Source: an uncultured Microbulbifer sp.
GTDB taxonomy: Bacteria > Pseudomonadota > Gammaproteobacteria > Pseudomonadales > Cellvibrionaceae
Assembly: GCF_947504145.1 (NCBI RefSeq)
Contig: NZ_CANNGQ010000001.1
Span: 930,001 to 994,000 of the forward strand
Direction of reading: 5' to 3'
Length of the DNA: 64,000 nucleotides
Part shown: positions 10,903 to 19,781 of the stretch, one piece after another
Position numbering within the stretch: the stretch's first letter is position 1
Layout: the number at the start of each line of letters is the position of its first letter
Position numbers and translations under genes: made by a program
Notes under the pieces: generated by a model
What the model was told of the DNA's origin: nothing
Databases searched by the model: none
Seen by the model: the letters and a program-made list of their open reading frames with translations, nothing else

Positions 10903-11505
10903 ATGGCGATGTGTGCTGGAGTGAGACGAGATGGGGCACGCTGTTCAATCCTATGTTCCGGTGGCCACAAATACTGCAAGCATCATCTGTCACAAGGAAC
11001 ATGGGAGAAAGCAGCCAGCTTCGGCACCGGCGCTCTATTGGGCCAACTAATTGCTCCAGGATTGGGGGCGGCGCTCGTTGGTGGTGCATCCTACTTGTTG
11101 GGAAAAAATATCATCGGAGAAACAGTAATGTTTACGAAAAGAAGAGTATTTGTGAGTTTCGACTTTGATGAAGACCGAGCCTTGAAAGATTTCATCATCC
11201 AGCAAGCGAGAAACCCTGATTCACCATTTAATGTAATTGATCATAGTTTGAAAGAAGCTGCTCCTGAGCGGTCCTGGAAAGATAAGGCACGGTCAGCAAT
11301 CAAACGATCCGATATCGTACTTGTTATGGTCGGCCCAAAAACTTATAGAGCCCCAGGTGTCTTGGCTGAGGTATCGATGGCCAGGGAGGAGCGTATCCCT
11401 ATAGTTCAGGTTATTGGCTATAAAAATGGGGCGTACACGCCAGTTCCCAATGCCGGAAGGTTGTATCGTTGGAATTGGGAAAATCTAAAAAATTTATTGG
11501 GGTGA
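10903..11505 (+). CDS. thsB1: Thoeris ThsB-like TIR-like (DUF1863-type) protein with N-terminal Cys/His motif and hydrophobic segment
   Basis: KRRVFVSFDFDEDRALKDFIIQQARNPDSPFNVIDHSLKEAAPERSWKDKARSAIKRSDIVLVMVGPKTYRAPGVLAEVSMAREERIPIVQVIG; N-terminus CAGVRRDGARCSILCSGGHKYCKHH + GTGALLGQLIAPGLGAALVGGASYLLG. Confidence 0.8.
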   Translation: MAMCAGVRRDGARCSILCSGGHKYCKHHLSQGTWEKAASFGTGALLGQLIAPGLGAALVGGASYLLGKNIIGETVMFTKRRVFVSFDFDEDRALKDFIIQQARNPDSPFNVIDHSLKEAAPERSWKDKARSAIKRSDIVLVMVGPKTYRAPGVLAEVSMAREERIPIVQVIGYKNGAYTPVPNAGRLYRWNWENLKNLLG

Positions 11506-12929
11506 TGTCATTGGTTTCTATTGAGAACTTCATTAAGAAATTTTCTCGTGAGATTGACGAAAATAATGCAGCTATTTTTGCGGGAGCAGGGCTGTCAGTT
11601 GGTGCTGGGTTCGTAAACTGGTCTGATTTACTGCGAGAAATAGCTGAAGAATTGAATTTGGATGTCGATAAAGAGACTGATTTAGTATCGCTAGCCCAAT
11701 ACCATCTAAATGATAGAGGCGCGAATCGAGATGGGTTGAATCGGGCGATAATCGATCATTTTTTGAATGAAAATTCTGTAACAGAGAACCACCGTATTTT
11801 AGCTAGATTACCAATAGCGACATACTGGACAACAAATTATGACTGTCTAATCGAAAGGGCTTTGAGCGAGGCCGGAAAGATCCCAGATGTTAAGCACGCG
11901 AAGGCTGATCTTCCACGAACAATTCGTAATCGTGATGCGGTCGTATATAAAATGCATGGCGATGCCCAGTACCCTAACGATGCAGTTATAGCTAAAGATG
12001 ACTATCAAACTTACATGCAAAAGAGGGGGCCGTTTGTCACTGCTTTAGCTGGTGAGTTGGTTTCTAAAACATTCTTATTTCTAGGCTTCAGTTTTAGTGA
12101 TCCAAATTTAGATCATGTCTTAGGTCGGATACGGTCAGAGGTAGGTATATGTCAGAGAACTCATTACTGCATACTTAGAAAAGAGCAGCAACAAGAGTCA
12201 GATAGCCCCGGTGATTTCGAGTATCGACAGATAAAACAGAACCATTTTGTTAATGATCTTAAGCACCGATATAACATCCAGACTGTTTTGATAGACTCAT
12301 ATGATCAAGTTACAGAAATACTCAAGAAAATTGAATGTGTTCATAAGCGAAAAACTATTTTCATTAGTGGTGCAGCAGACGACTATTCACCATGGAGCGA
12401 CGCTGATGCGATGAATTTATGTGCGGATATTTCAGCATTGGTAGTGCAAAAAGGTTTTCGTATAGTTAACGGTCTCGGCCTGGGCGTCGGTAGCGCGATT
12501 GTAGAAGGTGCATTACGAGAAATATACAGAAACCAAAGAGGAAAGTTGACTGATCAACTGCAAATTCGTCCTTTCCCACAGTCAGACGACGCTAAAAAAA
12601 TATGGCGGCGATACAGAGAAGATATGTTGGATTACTCTGGAGTGGCGATATTTATCTTTGGGAACAAAGCCATTGAAAATGGTTTGGCTAGTTCAGCTGG
12701 CATGAGGGAAGAGTTTGACATCTCTTTGGCGAAAGGTGTTTTGCCCCTTCCGCTAGGTTTCACGGGAAGCATTTCCGAGGAGTTGTGGCGTGAAGTTGTG
12801 TCTAATTTCGAAAATATTTTTCCGAAAAACCTTAAAAATATTAAACCTTACCTGTTGTCCTTAGGGGACAAGACAAGGTTAGATAAAGATCATTTGAAAA
12901 CTCTTGAGAGTATATTGAATAATTTATAG
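11505..12929 (+). CDS. thsA: Thoeris ThsA-like SIR2 + STALD/SLOG NADase effector
   Basis: SIR2: AAIFAGAGLSVGAGFVNWSDLL, TTNYDCLIERAL, VYKMHGD; C-terminal KTIFISGAADDY, NGLGLGVGSAIVEGAL, GVLPLPLGFTGSISEELW; ATG overlaps the upstream stop (TGATG). Confidence 0.85.
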   Translation: MSLVSIENFIKKFSREIDENNAAIFAGAGLSVGAGFVNWSDLLREIAEELNLDVDKETDLVSLAQYHLNDRGANRDGLNRAIIDHFLNENSVTENHRILARLPIATYWTTNYDCLIERALSEAGKIPDVKHAKADLPRTIRNRDAVVYKMHGDAQYPNDAVIAKDDYQTYMQKRGPFVTALAGELVSKTFLFLGFSFSDPNLDHVLGRIRSEVGICQRTHYCILRKEQQQESDSPGDFEYRQIKQNHFVNDLKHRYNIQTVLIDSYDQVTEILKKIECVHKRKTIFISGAADDYSPWSDADAMNLCADISALVVQKGFRIVNGLGLGVGSAIVEGALREIYRNQRGKLTDQLQIRPFPQSDDAKKIWRRYREDMLDYSGVAIFIFGNKAIENGLASSAGMREEFDISLAKGVLPLPLGFTGSISEELWREVVSNFENIFPKNLKNIKPYLLSLGDKTRLDKDHLKTLESILNNL

Positions 12930-12937
12930 GTCCTTTA

Positions 12938-13522
12938 ATGGCATTCTTCACAAAAGACGAAGTACGGCAAGCTGCCCGCGCGAAGGTAAATAATAGTTAC
13001 AAAATCAATGCCAAAGCTATTTTGGAGTCAGAGATAAGATCTGCGACTTCCTACGATAGCTTTGATGTCTTTCTATCTCACTCCTCAAAAGATGCTGAAT
13101 TAGTTTTGGGCGTAAAGGAAATTCTCACGCGTAAAGGAATCAAAGTATACGTTGACTGGCAAGACGATCCTCAGGCCAATCGGGAGAGCGTATCTGCTGA
13201 GACCGCTGAACTTTTGCGCGCTAGAATGAAGCAGTCGAAGTCTTTGATTTTTCTCGCTACGGACAACGCTTCAGGATCAAAATGGATGCCTTGGGAGCTG
13301 GGCTACTTTGATGGGTTTAGTGGCGGCTCAGTTGCAGTATTACCTGTTTTAGACTATGCCTCTTCATCTTTTAGAGGGCAAGAGTACCTAGGGCTATACC
13401 CAACTGTTGATAAAGGCCAATATTCCAATGGCCAACCTGAAACCTTTGTTAGAAAGCCGGGTGCATGGTTAACTCTCGATTCGTTTCGAAAAGGAAATAC
13501 TTCTTGGAACAGCTATAGATAA
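12938..13522 (+). CDS. thsB2: TIR-domain protein, second ThsB-like gene
   Basis: YDSFDVFLSHSSKDAELVLGVKEILTRKGIKVYVDWQDDP; SKSLIFLATDNASGSKWMPWELGYFDG. Confidence 0.85.
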   Translation: MAFFTKDEVRQAARAKVNNSYKINAKAILESEIRSATSYDSFDVFLSHSSKDAELVLGVKEILTRKGIKVYVDWQDDPQANRESVSAETAELLRARMKQSKSLIFLATDNASGSKWMPWELGYFDGFSGGSVAVLPVLDYASSSFRGQEYLGLYPTVDKGQYSNGQPETFVRKPGAWLTLDSFRKGNTSWNSYR

Positions 13523-14589
13523 TTTGTTGTATTTCAGACTTTCTCTACCGGGTGGCGGTGTTTCAGAAAGCTTTCTGTCAGTTCAGGTTCAGTTTACAAG
13601 CTTTTAAATCTCGGCCTTTAGGTAATCCTTGACGCAATACTTCGGAATTCGACGTGGCATCGGATTCACAAAAATACTATTACACTTAATTCTTCGGTTG
13701 ACTGGTCGAAATCGACTCATTTTTCACTTTTTCAAGGCTATCTATAGCGTGCTCGAGCTGTCAGCAAGGACTGAATACTGCCCCCTATCGGACAAAAAAT
13801 TTCGAAGTACACTTGCCCACTGCGCCCAAATCACTATTCGGTCGTTGTGGCTAGTGAGCGGATTGCGCCAGCAGTGAGTTGGTACTTCAATTGATAGTTC
13901 TTTAACGATATCGAAAGAAAAATCGCGTAAAGCTCAATACTTCGTTGATTTATATGGACTAGTCTAGGTGCATGGTTGACGCATGACACTTAAATGGGTG
14001 ATGGACTGATTTCGGGTAAATCGCTCGTCTCTTGATCCCTAATCCATGGATTTTATTAGCTATTCTTCTATGGGGTTTGACCAGAATTGGGCATTTGGAT
14101 GGTCCACGGGAGCGAGAGTGTGACTAGTCAAATACAAATACTGCGATCTTTACCAGTAATAAGCCTGCTGGAAAAAGTATCGTCCGAGAGCTGGACGACA
14201 CGCAATCGGCGCTGGCGCAATCCTATGTAGCCTGTACCAATATTTCTGGTCACTTCCCACAGAAACTGCTAGAGATAAGTGGAGCCGACCTAGGTGCTCA
14301 TGGCGCTCCATCTTTCCGGGTGCAGGTTTCGTTAGAATTGGCGATGGTACGATTTGAGGTTGAGAGCTGGGGGATGGGGTAGTTGAGGGCGTTTGATCCT
14401 GGAAAGCGCTTCATAACATGTAACGAGCGCTTGCCGATATCGCTCACCGGCTCCTTAAGTGTCCCGCCGCAAGCCTTTACCTGACCACATTGGCCTTCAT
14501 GGTATACCAGTGTCAATGGCTACTCATTTTGAACCACCTTCGGCCAATGACATTGACCGCACCCAGTGCGGTAGAACCGGTAGTTTTCT

Positions 14590-15600
14590 GCTTCAGTCGA
14601 CAGCTCTCTCCTCCCAGCATGAAGATATGTTAGTGGTGGATGACCGGGTTGCTGATGGGCACCGCCACGTTGTAGTCGTGTAAGAATCCTCCCCAGGCAG
14701 TGAAGTCTTTGTTGGTGGTCTCAGGATGATTGAGCGGTACTCGTACAGCTTGTTGATCAACTGGAGCAGGTTGCAGCGGGCCTGGCGTGTCATCGCTGTT
14801 CATCAATGATGAGTACGTCTTATTTACCCAGTTGGGTAAGCCGCTTTTTGAGCTCGCCCTTCATCTCCGCCAGTTCCAGGTCTTCGATCAACGCTAGCGC
14901 GGTGCGGAACAGGACTTTGTAGTCGGCCTAGACCGCTTTCTGGCCGCTGCCAATGGCCAAGTGGGTCTTGCCCGCGCCGGGCGATCCAATGAACACGAGA
15001 TTCTCCCGCTGGTCAATAAAGCCGAAGTCCAGCAGTGCATTCGCCTGGCGCTTGGTCATGCTGGTTTGGCGACGGTAGTCGAAGCTTTCCAGTGGTTTCT
15101 CGGCCAGACGCTGAGCAAAGACTAGGTAGGACAGCTCCTGGCTTTCCGCTTCGGCGAGCAGATTCTGCAGGGACCGGTACTGCGCGGTGGTGAGATCAAG
15201 CTGGCTCATGGGTCACCTCCTGGCCGCTGGGTCGGTTAAATTGGACCTAGGTACTCAGCCACTGGTGTCAGCTGGCTGTCTCGCGGTGAGCTGCGGGTGT
15301 TACAACAACACCTACGGCGATCCCGGGCGTCCGGTGCGTGGGCCTTCAGCGGGTCATGGGCGCCTGTCAATTGGTCTTTGTAGATCCGCGGCGAGGCGCT
15401 TTGAGCGGCTCGCAGGGGTCCGAGGCCTAGCCTGTTGGTAGCAATCCGCCGATGGCGGCTTTCTGGTCGGCGATGCGCTGGGCTAGGTCGCGGTAGTGAT
15501 TGTTGTTCTTGATGATGCGGCCCTTTTCCCGGCAGAGGGTATGGTGGGCGATCTATTCCCCGGTTTCCAGGTCGTGGAGTTGATATCATCAAAAATATGA
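14590..15600 (-). pseudogene. decayed IS21-family istA C-terminus + istB
   Basis: istB: MSQLDLTTAQYRSLQNLLAEAESQELSYLVFAQRLAEKPLESFDYRRQTSMTKRQANALLDFGFIDQRENLVFIGSPGAGKTHLAIG then stops; istA tail: EKGRIIKNNNHYRDLAQRIADQKAAIG and SPRIYKDQLTGA. Confidence 0.75.
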
Positions 15601-15920
15601 GATGACTATATTGTGTTTATATGGTAGGACTGCGCAATGCCCTCTGTCGACGTCTAGTGGAACCAGAAAGTCTTCAGGTTTGATCGAGAACAGTCAATAT
15701 TTGCCCATCAATACTCACCTTCGCTTTAACTAAGAAGTATTTAACGATGTGAAAACCGGCGATCAGCTGACCGGGTATTTACAGAAGAAAAGTTGCTTTA
15801 TCAAACTCACTTCTGCGTCACATAATGTCTAAATTGCCATAAATTGGCGCGCATAACTGCACTGATGCTGGCTTCTTTTATATATAGTACCGCTGAACGT
15901 CATAAAACAGGGATGTCAAT

Positions 15921-17636
15921 ATGGTTATACTGCGTAGTTTACGTCTAATAGCATATGTTATTCTTTTAAGTTCATTTTCATTTTTCGCTATTTCACAAGA
16001 AAGTATTCCTGATTCAGATTCGAAATCAGTTCATTCAATTACGAAAGAAGCTATCGGTAAGTCAAAGAAGAAAATTACTAGAGAAGACCTAACTCAGCTA
16101 AGTGAACGAGGAAAGCTAACAGTAACAAAATCTAAAAAGAGACTACGTTCAATCTATCATCTAGATGGAATTAACATACAAATAGTCAGCGAATCGAAAG
16201 ATGGCGATATTATTGATCTAAGTTTCAAAGTTGGATCTCTGGTTGTTGACTTTAGTTACGGGGTTAGTACGAACGACTTCTCCATAAATGGTTATGGTAC
16301 ATCACTGACATCCGTAGAAAAGGTGGCATTTCAGTCCCTGTCCTATAAGTTAGACTCTGAAGGTTGGGCGAAAAGCCGAAACTTGCAAAAGCAGTTGATA
16401 TATAAAGCTACAGGATGGCTGTCAGGTACACCCGTAGGGGAACCGATCAGCGAAATATCAGGAAAGATTCAAATTGATGCGAGCGCATCAACGGGTAACG
16501 GAGAAGCTAAAGATGATGCTAGTAATGATTATGCTAAAAGTGAAGTAATTGATGAAATAATATATCCGAGTGCGCCTTGTGAAAATCCAGATTCAGCTTT
16601 AGCGCCGAGTGCTAGCTGTCCACCGCCTCCCCCTCCATGCTACAACCTCTCAGATAATGACAATGTGACATATTTTACATGTGGATGGGCTTATAGAACT
16701 ACTTCACATGACGCATGTCCTTCGCATGGCTTGAGAAGTTATACGCACCTAATTGGATGTACGACACAAAATGACTGTGTTGGTCGGTGTGGTCCGGGAT
16801 GTGGCGGGACTGATGGTACTGGGGTTTACTCCCAAGATTGCGCTGATCACGATATGTGCTGTGATGTGCACGGGCATTGTTTAAGCGCAGTGGGAAATCT
16901 TTGCAGCGATGAGTGGCGAGAAGCCGCAGACGATTTTTTGTCGTTTTCCAACTGTCATGACTGTTTGAATCCCGAGCCTCCAGTTTGTGGAGGATCTCTT
17001 GCTTCCACTACAACGCTATTGTTGGGGGATGGAACGAATGGTATTCAAATTAGCGAACTCAATTTTGATCTTTATAGATCAAAAATCAATCCTGGCAAAC
17101 CGACATTTGTTGAAGAGTGGGGCATCTTGGAAAAAACCGGGATGGGTAAGTTAGCTTTAAAGGGAGCATCTACTGAACAGTTTTCAGATAAGCTCGACTC
17201 AATATATGGCTCTCTTGAGTTCGAAATGACGGGCGCTGAGAGAGAGGTGCTAATAATAGAGGCTGCTGATGGAGCACACGACCCTTCAATGATGGGGCGG
17301 CTTCCGACAATTAGATTTGAGGAGAAATTTCCACCTGGTTTGCTTAAGAAAAGTGAGTCCATTTGGTTTCGCTCTGAAATAGATGAAAACGGAGCTGTTG
17401 AGAGCGTGCAAATTTTGAATGAGAAATTTAGCGATTCTAGGAAATTAAAAGAGGCTATTTCTAACGGAGTAGGTAGTTCGATATCATCTGCTATGCCTCA
17501 TCGCATGGTTGTTTTCGGAAGAGCTGAGGCTGCCGATCGGGGTTACATCAAGTCTGATGAAAGTCTTGTTTTGGTCCCTCAGTGTTGTGGTGGCGGTGGT
17601 GGGTGTAGTTCAGATCCCAATATTCAGTGCCCATGA
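15921..17636 (+). CDS. secreted protein with Cys-rich phospholipase A2-like segment
   Basis: Signal peptide; CGPGCGGTDGTGVYSQDCADHDMCCDVHGHC resembles the PLA2 catalytic HD/Cys pattern; C-terminus CCGGGGGCSSDPNIQCP. Confidence 0.55.
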   Translation: MVILRSLRLIAYVILLSSFSFFAISQESIPDSDSKSVHSITKEAIGKSKKKITREDLTQLSERGKLTVTKSKKRLRSIYHLDGINIQIVSESKDGDIIDLSFKVGSLVVDFSYGVSTNDFSINGYGTSLTSVEKVAFQSLSYKLDSEGWAKSRNLQKQLIYKATGWLSGTPVGEPISEISGKIQIDASASTGNGEAKDDASNDYAKSEVIDEIIYPSAPCENPDSALAPSASCPPPPPPCYNLSDNDNVTYFTCGWAYRTTSHDACPSHGLRSYTHLIGCTTQNDCVGRCGPGCGGTDGTGVYSQDCADHDMCCDVHGHCLSAVGNLCSDEWREAADDFLSFSNCHDCLNPEPPVCGGSLASTTTLLLGDGTNGIQISELNFDLYRSKINPGKPTFVEEWGILEKTGMGKLALKGASTEQFSDKLDSIYGSLEFEMTGAEREVLIIEAADGAHDPSMMGRLPTIRFEEKFPPGLLKKSESIWFRSEIDENGAVESVQILNEKFSDSRKLKEAISNGVGSSISSAMPHRMVVFGRAEAADRGYIKSDESLVLVPQCCGGGGGCSSDPNIQCP

Positions 17637-17668
17637 CATTAGGTTTTTAGTGTTAAGGGGCTGTATAA

Positions 17669-17989
17669 GTGAAATCTTATTTATTGAAGACTTTTCTGGT
17701 CGCATTTATTGGGTTCAACGTAGTTGGTTGTGGAACAATAGTTAGGACTGGATTTGATAACACCCCGAATCCTTGTAAAAAAGAATTAAGCTATGTTTTC
17801 GGAGGTGTAAAACTGGATAGCATGCATATATGTACAGCCGCTGCTTCACACTCAAATTTTCGTAAAATAATTATACCGTTTGCTCTGGTTGATTTACCAC
17901 TCAGCGCCATAGCAGATACTGTTATACTTCCATATTCTGCATATTTAGACCACAGAACAGATAGTGAGTGCGCAATGAAAGGTAAGTAG
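17669..17989 (+). CDS. YceK/YidQ-family lipoprotein
   Basis: Lipobox VVGC; GTIVRTG...VFGGVKLDSMHI...IPFALVDLPLSAIADTVILPYSAY. Confidence 0.7.
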   Translation: MKSYLLKTFLVAFIGFNVVGCGTIVRTGFDNTPNPCKKELSYVFGGVKLDSMHICTAAASHSNFRKIIIPFALVDLPLSAIADTVILPYSAYLDHRTDSECAMKGK

Positions 17990-18067
17990 ATTTTGCAGCC
18001 CGATAACCCGTGAGGTTATCGGGTTAGTAGTTAGGGAAATTCTGAATAAAACCGTGAATTGGATTAG

Positions 18068-18109
18068 TTCAGACCAGATCTGACACATCTCCTTGAGAAG
18101 AAGGGGTTT
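18068..18109 (+). repeat. solitary IS481-type element end
   Basis: TTCAGACCAGATCTGACACATCTCCTTGAGAAGAAGGGGTTT; 39/42 identical to 41329-41370. Confidence 0.6.
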
Positions 18110-18199
18110 GAACGAATCTTGGACAAAGTGTGGATTGCTTCATTCTGTGGTTCGGCTTGTATACTGGCTTGATCACCAGCTCGGGTATACGGGAAAATC

Positions 18200-18685
18200 A
18201 TGAGTCAGGATGGGGTGTGCCGCCGGCTGGATGCCGAACTGCGATCTCAACTCAGCACTCAAATCATCGCTCTTTTCACCCACTGGGAGTTGCCTAAGTC
18301 TCAGCAATACACCCTGCTTGGCCTTCTCCTGGATAGGCCTGTGATCCCGGAAGGGCTCCGTCAGGGAGAGCCCTTGGCGGATGACACCGATACGCTAGAC
18401 CGGGTGCGGATTCTTCTCCGAACACACAAAAGCCTACGGATACTTTTTCCAAGAAATCAGGATCTAGCGTACTGTTGGATGTCCACACCGAACAGGGCCT
18501 TCCGTAACCATTCTCCGGTGGAGGTTGTTGAACAGCGCGGCATGCTAGGTCTCCACCAAGTCCGACCCTATCGACACAGGCAGGTAGGGCATTGTAGTGG
18601 GCTACCAACAGAAGCACCTGATTGCACATCAGATACTCCTATTTCGCGTAGCTGTTATGTGCCCCAAATTGAAAATACGTCTTAA
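18200..18685 (+). CDS. Xre/MbcA/ParS-family (DUF2384) antitoxin-like, possibly degenerate C-terminus
   Basis: HWELPKSQQYTLLGL...GEPLADDTDTLDRVRILLRTHKSLRILFPRNQDLAYCWMSTPNRAFRNHSPVEVVEQRGML. Confidence 0.5.
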   Translation: MSQDGVCRRLDAELRSQLSTQIIALFTHWELPKSQQYTLLGLLLDRPVIPEGLRQGEPLADDTDTLDRVRILLRTHKSLRILFPRNQDLAYCWMSTPNRAFRNHSPVEVVEQRGMLGLHQVRPYRHRQVGHCSGLPTEAPDCTSDTPISRSCYVPQIENTS

Positions 18686-18839
18686 TGGCAAGCCAACTTT
18701 CGGGCTCATTGTGGGTATAGCGGGGTGCACCGGTGTCTTACCGGTAATAATTCCGCTCATATTTGTTGTCCACTTGTTGATAGGTGGATACCTAAATTAC
18801 ACGGCGGAATTAGGTTGGGACCGCAGGTGTACCGGATGG

Positions 18840-19664
18840 CTACCTTGAAAACTCACTAACGCATATCAAAGCCAACTGCTCGCCTCCCTCGCCACGATAG
18901 GTGTCCAAAAAGTAGCAGTTGCCCACGGAGACTGGCCTGGGTACGAAATTGTGGCCAAGGTAGAGTGCATCGATGCCGCTGATCTGAAATGGGGCAAGCG
19001 CTTCCGGTTGGGCATGGTCAATTGTGTCCAGGTGCTCCAGGAATAATCGTTTGTATTCGGCCAAAGTACGCTTTGCATTGCCCAGGCCGAGCAGATGCCT
19101 ATACAGCTGGCTCGCTAGGGAACGATCCCACAAGAACTGCTCCGCAGCGCTAGCCATTCGCTCGTCGTTTTCGAGTGATATGTCTGCTGACCAGGCCTCT
19201 TCGATAGCGGTTAAGGCGAGCTGAGTCCGTGGCCAGCTACCGCCGATAACATTGGCGTGGACTAGCCCGATACACTGGCGGCCGGTATCCAGCTCAATGG
19301 CCCAAGGCCAGCGTCTGACCTGGCTCACTAAGTGCTGCCTCTGAGCCCGCGGCAGCATGTAGAACCATTCACCGCCGTTAGCGCGATGCCTGGCAGCGGT
19401 CTCGGGGTTCTCGAACCCGGCGATCATCATCGCTTCATGATTGCCAGCAACACTGAAAAAGGTTTGTTGATCAATCATTGCGAGGAGGGCTTCGCTATCC
19501 GGACCTCGGTCGACCAGATCCCCAAGAAAGAACAGGCGGTCAAGAGATGTGTCGAAGGTGACCTCCTGCAATTGCGTAAGCAGTTGCTGCAAGTGGCCGT
19601 GCACATCGCCGACGACAAAGTCCCGACCCGTAAGATTCCTGTCAATTTTGAGAAATAGACTCAT
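18840..19664 (-). CDS. PPP-family serine/threonine protein phosphatase / metallophosphoesterase
   Basis: FVVGDVHGHLQQL, FLGDLVDRGPDSEALL, FSVAGNHEAMM, LVHANV, LYLGHNFV. Confidence 0.85.
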   Translation of the reverse strand: MSLFLKIDRNLTGRDFVVGDVHGHLQQLLTQLQEVTFDTSLDRLFFLGDLVDRGPDSEALLAMIDQQTFFSVAGNHEAMMIAGFENPETAARHRANGGEWFYMLPRAQRQHLVSQVRRWPWAIELDTGRQCIGLVHANVIGGSWPRTQLALTAIEEAWSADISLENDERMASAAEQFLWDRSLASQLYRHLLGLGNAKRTLAEYKRLFLEHLDTIDHAQPEALAPFQISGIDALYLGHNFVPRPVSVGNCYFLDTYRGEGGEQLALICVSEFSR

Positions 19665-19781
19665 GAGAAATTCGCGCGGTTGATTGAAGGCTGAGAGTTT
19701 CCGCTTTCGATACCTCTCAAACGAGCGACACTGAGACGAATAATGACAGTTTACCGCATTGATATGTCGTAGTTGAGGTTA

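Noticed and set aside
13629-13877. 82-aa ORF after the second TIR gene
   Set aside because: No recognisable features or RBS; composition looks non-coding.
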